Part shown: one piece after another, positions 1 to 6,081 of the stretch
How the letters are laid out: the number at the start of each line of letters is the position of its first letter
Position numbering within the stretch: position 1 is the first letter of the stretch
Assembly (NCBI GenBank): GCA_028290685.1
Contig: JAQGJI010000194.1
Span: 1 to 7,543, forward strand
Direction: 5' to 3'
DNA: 7,543 nucleotides
Source of the DNA: Devosia sp.
Lineage (GTDB): Bacteria; Pseudomonadota; Alphaproteobacteria; Rhizobiales; Devosiaceae
Translations under genes and position numbers: made by a program
The notes under the pieces: generated by a model
What the model saw: the letters and a program-made list of their open reading frames with translations, nothing else
What the model was told of the DNA's origin: nothing
The model's database searches: none

Positions 1-1506
1 GCTGATGATTTAAGCCTTTACGGCCCAGCTGCAGAAAACGCTGTCCAAGGTGGCCGGCTGAACATGGGCCTCTTGCTCGAACCACCAGGCTTTGACCCCT
101 TCCACCAGGCAGCTGATGCACGCATCCGCCTTAGCGTGCTGGTCTACCAGGGCCTGTTCTATGAGGGCGCGGATGGCCAAGCCATTCCGCTGCTGGCAGA
201 GGGCTTTGACATGTCTGAGGACGGCCTGGTCTATACGATCAAGCTACGTCAGGGCGTCAAGTTCCACACCGGTGGCGACATGACCGCCGAAGACGTGGCC
301 TATAGCTACAACTACATCCGCAACCCGGATAACGGTTCCCCCGGCGCTGGCGATTTCTCGATGGTGAGCAATGTCGAGGCCGTGGACGACTTTACCGTCC
401 GCTTTACCCTCACCAACAAGAACGCCTCGTTGCCGATGACCCTCGGCAACAAGTACGGCGCCGTGGTGCCTGCCGGCTACTTTGACGACGAGGCCGCCAA
501 GAACCGCATCAACGCCGAAAGCGTTGGCACGGGTCCGTTCAAACTGGTCGAGTTCGTGCCCAACTCGCACGTCGCGCTCGAACGCAACGAAGACTATTGG
601 GAAGCTGGCGTTCCCTACCTCGATGCCATCGACTTCTCGATCCTGCCCAACAGCGCGTCCATGTTGGTCGCCCTGCAGAACAAGCGCATTGACCTGGTTC
701 CGCTGAGCCGTCCGCAGGACGTCCAGCAGGTGTCGAGCGTCCCAGGCCTCAATATCGAGCGTTGGCCATCGCTGGCCCAGACGGCCATCGATCTTGGTTC
801 CGAGCTCGAGCAGCTCAGCGACGTTCGCGTTCGCCAAGCTATCTCGCTGGCCGTCGACAAGAACGAAATCCTCGAAGCCTCCGTCGGCGAATATGGCACC
901 GTTCTGGGCACCATGGTCTCAGGCATGCAGGACAGCTGGGGTCTCCCGCTCGATCAGGTCCCGATGCAGGGCCCTGATATCGAAAAGGCCAAGGCGCTGA
1001 TGGCTGAAGCCGGCTATGCCGATGGCTTCACCATGACCCTGACCACCATCAACGGTTTCGACTGGATGGATCCGGCTTCGGTTACCCTTCAGGAGCAACT
1101 GGCGCAGATCGGTATCACGCTGGACATCCAGCGCGTTGACCTTGGTGTGTGGGTAAACAACTTCCGCTCCAGCCAGATGGGCTTCACCTTCAACGACTGG
1201 GCTGCCCAGCCTGACCCGAACCTGCTGTTCTATCGGCACTTCCACAAGAAGCCCGATGGCGCCGACTTCCGTAACTGGAACAATGACGAAGCCAGCGCCC
1301 TGCTGGACGAGGGACGCGCTGAGGCGGACCCCGCAAAGCGTCGCGATATCTACAACCGGTTCCAGACCGTCCTCGCCGATACCGTTCCCACGATCATGCT
1401 CTATTCGCCTGATCACGTGACGGTTCGCAGCGACAAGGTGCAGAACTTCACCCAGCATCCTACTGGCTGGTACTTCGGTCTGGCGCGGACCTTCCTCGCC
1501 GAATGA
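1..1506 (+). CDS. ABC transporter substrate-binding protein, family 5 (peptide/nickel type), 5' partial
   Basis: Periplasmic solute-binding protein of the SBP_bac_5 (DppA/OppA) family, which captures a ligand and delivers it to the membrane permeases encoded next. The reading frame is open from base 1, and 501 residues are visible before the TGA. The first in-frame ATG, at 64, is not the start: the preceding codons read GGRLN and join it to GLLLEPPGFDP, the usual family N-terminus (GGxLxxGLxxxPxxLDP). The start and signal peptide therefore lie left of the window. Other family marks are GVKFHTGGDMTAEDVAYSYN (about visible residues 85-104), a RNEDYWEAGVPYLD segment, LSDVRVRQAISLAVDK, and a C-terminal YNRFQTVLADTVPTIMLY segment. 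Members bind di- or oligopeptides, nickel, opines, sugars or other solutes, so the ligand is not predictable. The permease genes follow in the same direction after a hairpin. Family assignment is secure; substrate is unknown. Confidence 0.93.
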   Translation, partial: ADDLSLYGPAAENAVQGGRLNMGLLLEPPGFDPFHQAADARIRLSVLVYQGLFYEGADGQAIPLLAEGFDMSEDGLVYTIKLRQGVKFHTGGDMTAEDVAYSYNYIRNPDNGSPGAGDFSMVSNVEAVDDFTVRFTLTNKNASLPMTLGNKYGAVVPAGYFDDEAAKNRINAESVGTGPFKLVEFVPNSHVALERNEDYWEAGVPYLDAIDFSILPNSASMLVALQNKRIDLVPLSRPQDVQQVSSVPGLNIERWPSLAQTAIDLGSELEQLSDVRVRQAISLAVDKNEILEASVGEYGTVLGTMVSGMQDSWGLPLDQVPMQGPDIEKAKALMAEAGYADGFTMTLTTINGFDWMDPASVTLQEQLAQIGITLDIQRVDLGVWVNNFRSSQMGFTFNDWAAQPDPNLLFYRHFHKKPDGADFRNWNNDEASALLDEGRAEADPAKRRDIYNRFQTVLADTVPTIMLYSPDHVTVRSDKVQNFTQHPTGWYFGLARTFLAE

Positions 1507-1515
1507 TGTCAAAGG

Positions 1516-1539
1516 CGGGAGGCGCTGCTGCGCCTCCCG
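1516..1539 (+). promoter_or_regulatory. Intercistronic GC stem-loop between binding protein and permease
   Basis: A perfect 10-bp inverted repeat, CGGGAGGCGC (1516-1525) and GCGCCTCCCG (1530-1539), with a TGCT loop. It begins 9 bases after the stop of the binding-protein gene. No T-run follows, so it is a poor intrinsic terminator. Such hairpins behind binding-protein genes are known in ABC operons to protect the upstream mRNA from 3' decay or to reduce transcription into the permease genes, giving excess binding protein. That role here is inferred from position. The hairpin also argues against starting the next gene at 1503, since it would then lie inside coding sequence. Confidence 0.7.
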
Positions 1540-1565
1540 TCACCCAGCTGCGCACGGGATCGATC

Positions 1566-2510
1566 ATGGGCTCATACCTACTCAAACGGCTGTTCGCCTC
1601 ACTTCTCACGGCCGTTCTGGCGTCCATTCTCGTCTTCTTGCTAGTGCGCATGGTGCCCGGCGACGTCGTGGCGCAGATGATGGGCCAAGCCGGCGGCGAG
1701 AACGCAGCCGGTGCATTGCGTGAATTTTTTGGTCTCGATCAGCCGATCTACATGCAGTACCTGACTTGGATTACCAATGTTCTGCAGGGCAATCTCGGCA
1801 ATAGCTGGACCCGCGGCCTGCCGGTGACCGGCATGATCGGCCCCGCTTTTCTAGTCACGCTGGAAATCGCCATTCTCACGCTGGCGGTCGCCACCCTTGT
1901 TGGCGTCCCGCTCGGTATCCTTGCCGGAATCTACGAAAATCGACCGCTCGATACGGCAATCCAGACCTTCAACATCCTCGGCCTTGCCGCGCCGGTGTTC
2001 TGGGTTGGTCTGATGCTGCTGGTGGGTGTTTCCGCCGTCATTGGCTGGTCGCCGCCACTACGCTTCGTGCCGATTACCCGATCGCTGAGCGACAACCTCT
2101 CCATCCTCATTCTGCCGATTGCCAGCCTGGGGCTGCTGCAGGCCGCGGCCTATAGTCAGTTCGTGCGCCAAAACGTGGTCTCGGCACTCAATCAGGAATA
2201 TGTGCGCACTGCCATTGCTAAGGGCGTGCCGATCCGGGCGGTCTTCTTCAAGCACATCCTGCGCAACGTGCTGATCCCGATCATCACCTTCATGGGCCTA
2301 ATCCTGATCCAGATCCTGGGCGGCACCGTGATCATTGAATCACTGTTTGCCTTGCCGGGCCTCGGGCGTCTGCTGCTCACCGCCATCGAGACGCGTGACT
2401 ATCCGGTGCTCCAGGGGGCCCTGTTGATCGTCGTCGTCTCCGCCATGGTCGTCAATCTTGTCGTCGATCTGACCTACCGCCTGATCGATCCGCGCGTGCG
2501 CGTGGCCTGA
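1566..2510 (+). CDS. ABC transporter permease, DppB-like
   Basis: Inner-membrane subunit (BPD_transp_1 family, DppB/OppB type) that forms half of the translocation channel for the solute delivered by the upstream binding protein. The chosen start gives 314 residues beginning MGSYLLKRLF, the normal DppB opening: a short basic segment, TM1 (about 9-29) and then MVPGD. The in-frame ATGs at 1503/1506 would add 21 non-family residues encoded through a strong hairpin. A weak GGGA lies 6 bases before the ATG at 1566. About six hydrophobic segments are visible, near 9-29, 98-121, 133-158, 178-198, 235-258 and 283-305. The EAA loop that contacts the ATPase is at about 211-238 (EYVRTAIAKG..., ending RNVLIP). 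ETRDYPVLQG (275-284) and the C-terminal DPRVR are typical of the subfamily. The next permease starts 14 bases after the stop. The substrate is not determinable. Confidence 0.92.
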   Translation: MGSYLLKRLFASLLTAVLASILVFLLVRMVPGDVVAQMMGQAGGENAAGALREFFGLDQPIYMQYLTWITNVLQGNLGNSWTRGLPVTGMIGPAFLVTLEIAILTLAVATLVGVPLGILAGIYENRPLDTAIQTFNILGLAAPVFWVGLMLLVGVSAVIGWSPPLRFVPITRSLSDNLSILILPIASLGLLQAAAYSQFVRQNVVSALNQEYVRTAIAKGVPIRAVFFKHILRNVLIPIITFMGLILIQILGGTVIIESLFALPGLGRLLLTAIETRDYPVLQGALLIVVVSAMVVNLVVDLTYRLIDPRVRVA

Positions 2511-2524
2511 CTTCGGAGTTTCCC

Positions 2525-3400
2525 ATGGCACAAGCTACCTCATCCACCACGCCATCCGTTCCGGCGCCTCTTGGCACCTGGGGCAGGCTGATGCGGACCG
2601 CGCGTCGCGAACCCGGCCTGGTGCTCGGTGCTGCCCTGCTCGTCCTGCTGCTGCTGGCCGCGCTTTTCCCTTCGCTCTTTACCTCGCAATCCCCTATTGG
2701 CGTTTTTATTGACCGCGCCATGCAGCCCCCGTCCCGGGACCACTGGTTCGGCACGGACGATGTCGGTCGCGATATCATGGCGCGCGTCATCTATGGCACG
2801 CGGGTTACCCTCGCCATTTGTGCGGGTTCCCTGCTGATTTCGGCGGTGACCGGCGGCGCCCTGGGGCTGATTTCGGGCTTTTTCGGTGGCTGGACCGATC
2901 AAGTGCTGGGCCGTCTGGTCGACGTCCTGCTGAGCTTTCCGCCGATCATTCTGGGTGTCATCATCACCGGCGTGCTGGGGCCGGACATCATCAATCTGGT
3001 TGCGGCCCTCTCGATCGTCTACATGCCAGTCTTCTTCCGTATTGCCCGTGCCGGTGCGATGAGCGAAGTGGGCAAGACCTATGTCGAGGCGGCGCACAGC
3101 ATCGGCGTGCGCGACAGTACGGTGTTGAGTCGCCATGTCATGCGCAATGTCCTGCCGCTGATCCTCACGCAGTATATGATCCTATTCCCCTTGATCCTTC
3201 AGATCCAAGCCGCGCTTGGTTTTCTTGGACTTGGCGTGCAGCCACCAACGCCTGACTGGGGCGCGATCATGGAGCAGGGCAAGGACTACATCCTTTACGC
3301 GCCCTGGATCTCGGTGTTTCCCGGCCTTGCCGTTCTCATCGCAGCACTTGCCCTGATGTTGGTTGGCCGCGCCGTGCAGAAGCGGATGGATCAGCGATGA
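2525..3400 (+). CDS. ABC transporter permease, DppC-like
   Basis: Second channel-forming inner-membrane subunit (DppC/OppC type), 291 residues, a normal length. A GGAG at 2515-2518, 6 bases before the ATG, supports the start. The cytoplasmic N-terminus is followed by TM1 (about 33-50). The OppC hallmark HWFGTDDVGRDIMARVIYGT lies at 73-92. The EAA ATPase-docking loop is at about 185-211 (TYVEAAHSIG..., ending RNVLP), and LGFLGLGVQPPTPDWG at 231-246 is a subfamily signature. Other hydrophobic segments lie near 98-120, 135-175, 212-232 and 263-283. The C-terminus (VGRAVQKRMDQR) replaces the more common GDxLRDxLDPR ending but keeps its basic character. It is the last gene of the visible transporter operon. 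No DppD/DppF-type ATPase follows, and the next gene is convergent. The family call is secure; the substrate is unknown. Confidence 0.92.
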   Translation: MAQATSSTTPSVPAPLGTWGRLMRTARREPGLVLGAALLVLLLLAALFPSLFTSQSPIGVFIDRAMQPPSRDHWFGTDDVGRDIMARVIYGTRVTLAICAGSLLISAVTGGALGLISGFFGGWTDQVLGRLVDVLLSFPPIILGVIITGVLGPDIINLVAALSIVYMPVFFRIARAGAMSEVGKTYVEAAHSIGVRDSTVLSRHVMRNVLPLILTQYMILFPLILQIQAALGFLGLGVQPPTPDWGAIMEQGKDYILYAPWISVFPGLAVLIAALALMLVGRAVQKRMDQR

Positions 3401-3404
3401 ACCC

Positions 3405-3440
3405 GGGATGGACGCTTGGTGAGGCGGCTCGCGCCATCCC
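3405..3440. terminator. Possible shared terminator hairpin between convergent genes
   Basis: GGGATGG (3405-3411) pairs with CCATCCC (3434-3440). The stem continues with CGC (3413-3415) against GCG (3431-3433) past one bulged A, giving about 10 bp around a 15-base loop. It lies wholly in the 47-base gap between the stop of the DppC-like gene and the stop of the convergent GntR gene, where a bidirectional terminator is expected. Neither side carries a T-run, so intrinsic termination would be inefficient. It may instead be a 3' mRNA-stabilising or Rho-associated structure. Confidence 0.4.
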
Positions 3441-3447
3441 CCGCCGG

Positions 3448-4146
3448 TCAGTTGCTGCCGACGTTGGACAGGGTGCGCAGCAGGTAGTCGCGAATGGCTT
3501 CGCGCGCCTTGTCGGCATCGCCGGAGCGCAACGCTTCGAGGATCACCAGGTTGTCCCGGTATGCGGCTTCACGGACGACCAGGACTGGCGACAACTGCTG
3601 GCCCGGACGGCCCCAGCCGGCGCGACGCCGGGAAGCAATGATCTGCTCGAAAATCGAAATGATGAAGCGGTTACGCGAGCCGCGGGCAATCGCCATGTGC
3701 ACCGCGTACTTGGCTTCCTTGAACTGATCCCAGCTCTCGGCATTGCGCACCTGTTCAAGCGCAACTTCCATTTCGCCGATCAACTCGGGCGTGATGCGCT
3801 CCACGACCAGATCAGGCAAGTTGGGTTCAAACAGCAACCGTGCTTCGAGCAACTCGGCCAGCGTGAACTCATCCTGCGCGGATGCACTTCGCACAAAGGT
3901 GCCGCGACCGACATGGCGAATGATCAGGCCTTCGTCTTCGAGCAGGTTGAGCGTCTTGCGCACACTGTTGCGCGCGGCATCAAAATGCTCTGCAAGCGCG
4001 CGCTCGGTGGGCAGGCGGCTTCCGGCAGGATAGGCCCCCTGCATGATGCCCGACTTCAGGTCGCGGTAGATCGACTGCGAATCCAGTTCGGACTTGGCGC
4101 GAGCACTTGGCGCGACAACGGCTACCGAGTTGGTTTCGATATTCAT
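3448..4146 (-). CDS. GntR/FadR-family transcriptional regulator (FCD domain)
   Basis: DNA-binding regulator, 232 residues from the chosen start. The winged helix (about 24-86) carries the GntR signature: IYRDLKSGIMQGAYPAGSRLPTER, then LAEHFDAARNSVRKTLNLLEDEGLI, and the wing GRGTFV. The all-helical FCD effector domain follows (about 97-225). Most FCD domains bind metal through a DxxxH pair and two later histidines. Here the aligned positions read K146, H150, N199 and Y221, so only one ligand remains, and effector binding must differ from the metal-dependent type. The start at 4146 (MNIETN) is preferred, as GGTGA sits just before it; 4158 (MAVNMN) is possible. The open frame back to 4269 adds residues unlike the family and runs into the divergent promoter region. 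It is divergent from the TPP enzyme-aldolase operon, which it most likely controls, and convergent with the transporter genes. Family members are usually repressors released by a pathway metabolite; that role here is inferred. Confidence 0.9.
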   Translation of the reverse strand: MNIETNSVAVVAPSARAKSELDSQSIYRDLKSGIMQGAYPAGSRLPTERALAEHFDAARNSVRKTLNLLEDEGLIIRHVGRGTFVRSASAQDEFTLAELLEARLLFEPNLPDLVVERITPELIGEMEVALEQVRNAESWDQFKEAKYAVHMAIARGSRNRFIISIFEQIIASRRRAGWGRPGQQLSPVLVVREAAYRDNLVILEALRSGDADKAREAIRDYLLRTLSNVGSN

Positions 4147-4174
4147 GTTCACCGCCATTGGGTTGCAATTACAG

Positions 4175-4192
4175 CCGCTTTGGTTGAAGCGG
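4175..4192. repeat. Inverted repeat CCGCTT-N6-AAGCGG, candidate operator near gntR start
   Basis: Arms CCGCTT (4175-4180) and AAGCGG (4187-4192) are perfect complements around TGGTTG. It overlaps a direct repeat of GGTTGAA (4182-4188 and 4191-4197). It lies about 30 bases upstream of the regulator's ATG and just downstream of its likely start of transcription, a sensible place for autorepression. The sequence does not match the usual FadR-family TNGTNNNACNA pattern well, so the operator role is tentative. It could equally form a small hairpin in the leader mRNA. Confidence 0.3.
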
Positions 4193-4272
4193 TTGAACTG
4201 CTCAAACCTATACCAGACTAGCCAATTTTTTAAAGGGACTATCCAAAGCTCAACCGGGAAATGCTTCAATGG

Positions 4273-4293
4273 ACCAATCAGGTTGGAATTGGT
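4273..4293. repeat. Inverted repeat ACCAAT-N9-ATTGGT, candidate GntR operator
   Basis: Perfect 6-bp arms ACCAAT (4273-4278) and ATTGGT (4288-4293) are separated by 9 bases, which themselves contain most of a TTGG motif (4283-4286). ATTGGT/ACCAAT are the half-sites known for PdhR-like FadR-family regulators (ATTGGTnnnACCAAT), but here they are in everted order with a wider gap. It sits about 90 bases upstream of the TPP-enzyme start, so it could act as its operator. The resemblance is by eye only. Confidence 0.35.
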
Positions 4294-4371
4294 TCGAAAT
4301 GGGTGAAGGCCCGAAAAATGAACCGGCGTGGCAGGAGTTTAAAACGAATGCCATGCCCCGCAGGACGCGAG

Positions 4372-4377
4372 AAGGAG
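4372..4377 (+). promoter_or_regulatory. Strong ribosome binding site fixing the TPP-enzyme start
   Basis: AAGGAG lies 6 bases before the ATG at 4384, a near-ideal Shine-Dalgarno match and spacing. It decides between that ATG and the in-frame upstream ATGs at 4261, 4318 and 4348, which would add a basic, low-complexity extension not found in the enzyme family. Confidence 0.8.
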
Positions 4378-4383
4378 AATAAG

Positions 4384-6081
4384 ATGACGGTGGACAACAC
4401 CAAGACGACCCGCCGGGGTGGAGATCTGCTGGTCGCCAGCCTGCTGGCCCAAAAGGTGGACCGGGCCTTCTGCGTGCCGGGGGAAAGCTATCTGCCCGTG
4501 CTTGATGCACTTCATGACGTCAGCGACCAGATCGGTCTGGTGGTCTGTCGCCACGAGAGCGGCGCCGCTAACATGGCTGAAGCCTATGGCAAGCTCACCG
4601 GGCGGCCGGGCGTGTGCTTCGTGACGCGCGGTCCGGGCGCCACCAATGCGTCGACCGGTATTCACACCGCATTCCAGGACTCCACGCCGCTCGTGCTGTT
4701 TGTCGGCCAGGTCAATAGCAGCATGAAGCACCGCGAAGGCTTCCAGGAGGTAGACTTCGCGGCCATGTTCACGCCACTGGCGAAGTGGGCCGCAGAAATC
4801 ACCGATCCGGCGCGCATTCCCGAATATGTGCATCGTGCATTCCAGACGGCCATGGCAGGTCGGCCCGGTCCCGTCGTGCTGTCTCTGCCCGAAGACGTGC
4901 TCAGCGACCTGGTTTCATCCGAGATTGACCCCGGCCTGCCGGCCGCCCCGATCTCGGGAGCGCCGACCGAAGGGCAGCTCTCGCGCATTGCCGAACTCGT
5001 CGAAGCCGCCGAACGCCCCCTGTTGATCGTGGGCGGCGGCGGCTGGACCGCGGGATTGGGCGAACAGGTTGCCGACTTCGCCAAGCGCTTCGGCGTGCCG
5101 ATAGCGGCGTCGCTGCGCTGCCAGGACTACGTGAACAACCATCATCCCAACTATGTCGGCCACCTGACAATTGGCGCCGAGCCAAAGCTGGTTGAGCGCG
5201 TGCGTAAGGCAGACCTCCTGATTGTGATGGGGGCGCGGCTGGGTGAGATGACCACCGCCGGCTATACCATCATCGACCCGGCCAAGCGCGGCGCGACGCT
5301 GGTTCACATCTATCCCGACCCCGAGGAATTGGGCCGCGTCTACCAGGCCAATCTGGCGATCAATGCCGGCGCCCCGGCGACGGCTGAAGGGCTTGCGCGT
5401 TTGCAGCCCAAGACTGGCAATACAAAGCGTGCAGACTGGGTCGCCGAGGCACGCGCCGATTACGTCGCTTCGCTGGCTGTTACGCCGCGCGAGACCAGCG
5501 TGGATCTGGCGCAAGTTGTCACTGAGATCCGTGGGGCCGTTCCGGCTGACACTATCGTCTGCTCGGGTGCCGGCAATTACACGGCATGGGCCCATCGCTT
5601 TTGGCAGTTCTCCAACTTCCGCACCCAGCTGGCGCCCACATCTGGTGCTATGGGCTATGGTGTGCCGGCGGCGATTGCGGCCAGTCTTGTATATCCGGAC
5701 CGTACAGTCGTGTGCTTTGCTGGCGACGGTTGCTTCCAGATGAGCAGCCAAGAACTGGCGACGGCGGCCCAGTTTGGCGCCAAAGTTCTGTTTGTTGTGG
5801 TGAACAACAGCATGCTGGGTACCATCCGCATGCACCAAGAGCGTGAATTTCCCGAGCGGGTCTATGCTACTGATCTGGTGAACCCCGACTTCGTGGCGCT
5901 TGCCCGTGCCTATGGTCTGGCTGCAGAACGAGTCGAGCATACTGCAGATTTCGGGGCGGCGTTGCAGCGGGCGTTGGATGCTAAGGGCAGCGCCCTGATC
6001 GAGGTTGTCACCGAGAAAGAGGCTATTTCCCCGCGCACGACAATTTCGGCCATGCGCGAGAAAGCGAAAGCGAGCCAGTAA
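4384..6081 (+). CDS. Thiamine pyrophosphate-dependent enzyme, acetolactate synthase-like
   Basis: Cytoplasmic TPP enzyme (POX/AHAS superfamily), 565 residues, with the three usual domains. The N-terminal PYR domain (about 11-175) contains the catalytic glutamate E58 in CRHESGAANMAEAYG, and then RGPGATNASTGIHTAFQDSTP. The central Rossmann-like domain (about 200-335) includes RPLLIVGGGG and ADLLIVMGARLGEMTT. The C-terminal PP domain (about 375-545) has the TPP/Mg motif GDG (447-449) ending in NN (474-475). These enzymes decarboxylate a 2-keto acid or cleave a C-C bond and may ligate the carbanion to an aldehyde. E58 argues against glyoxylate carboligase, which has valine there. No small regulatory subunit gene (ilvH) is adjacent, and the partner is an aldolase, so a catabolic role is more likely than branched-chain amino acid synthesis. 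The aldolase ATG overlaps this stop (TAATG). The exact reaction is unknown. Confidence 0.92.
   Translation: MTVDNTKTTRRGGDLLVASLLAQKVDRAFCVPGESYLPVLDALHDVSDQIGLVVCRHESGAANMAEAYGKLTGRPGVCFVTRGPGATNASTGIHTAFQDSTPLVLFVGQVNSSMKHREGFQEVDFAAMFTPLAKWAAEITDPARIPEYVHRAFQTAMAGRPGPVVLSLPEDVLSDLVSSEIDPGLPAAPISGAPTEGQLSRIAELVEAAERPLLIVGGGGWTAGLGEQVADFAKRFGVPIAASLRCQDYVNNHHPNYVGHLTIGAEPKLVERVRKADLLIVMGARLGEMTTAGYTIIDPAKRGATLVHIYPDPEELGRVYQANLAINAGAPATAEGLARLQPKTGNTKRADWVAEARADYVASLAVTPRETSVDLAQVVTEIRGAVPADTIVCSGAGNYTAWAHRFWQFSNFRTQLAPTSGAMGYGVPAAIAASLVYPDRTVVCFAGDGCFQMSSQELATAAQFGAKVLFVVVNNSMLGTIRMHQEREFPERVYATDLVNPDFVALARAYGLAAERVEHTADFGAALQRALDAKGSALIEVVTEKEAISPRTTISAMREKAKASQ

Larger units (their letters stand above)
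4147..4383. promoter_or_regulatory. Divergent promoter/operator region of regulator and catabolic operon
   Basis: A 237-base non-coding stretch between the start of the GntR gene (left) and that of the TPP enzyme (right); it must hold promoters for both. For the - strand, TGGTATAGG (complement of 4207-4215) resembles an extended -10 (TGnTATAAT) and would start a transcript about 50-55 bases before the regulator's ATG. No -35/-10 pair of good quality was found for the + strand. Two inverted repeats, listed separately, are candidate operators. Locally it is AT-richer than the flanking genes, with a run of six Ts at 4226-4231. The in-frame codons upstream of 4384 are judged leader rather than protein. 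Confidence 0.5.

Noticed and set aside
1503..1565. N-terminal extension of the DppB-like permease from ATGATG overlapping the previous stop
   Set aside because: The 21 extra residues are not membrane-like or family-like and are encoded by a perfect hairpin; MGSYLLKRLF at 1566 is the normal family start.
3397..4221. A 274-codon + strand ORF whose ATG overlaps the DppC-like stop as ATGA
   Set aside because: It is antisense to the GntR gene along its whole length, its translation has no family features, and the opposite strand carries clear winged-helix and FCD motifs. The ATGA overlap is coincidental.
4147..4269. N-terminal extension of the GntR regulator from 4269
   Set aside because: It would place coding sequence over the divergent promoter region, and the Trp/Asn/Phe-rich residues have no counterpart in the family.
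4261..4383. N-terminal extension of the TPP enzyme from 4261
   Set aside because: A strong AAGGAG at ideal spacing precedes 4384. The extension is basic and unlike the family, and it contains the candidate operator.
4915..5940. A 341-codon - strand ORF opposite the TPP enzyme
   Set aside because: Histidine- and arginine-rich shadow of a well-supported gene; no ribosome site or recognisable domain.
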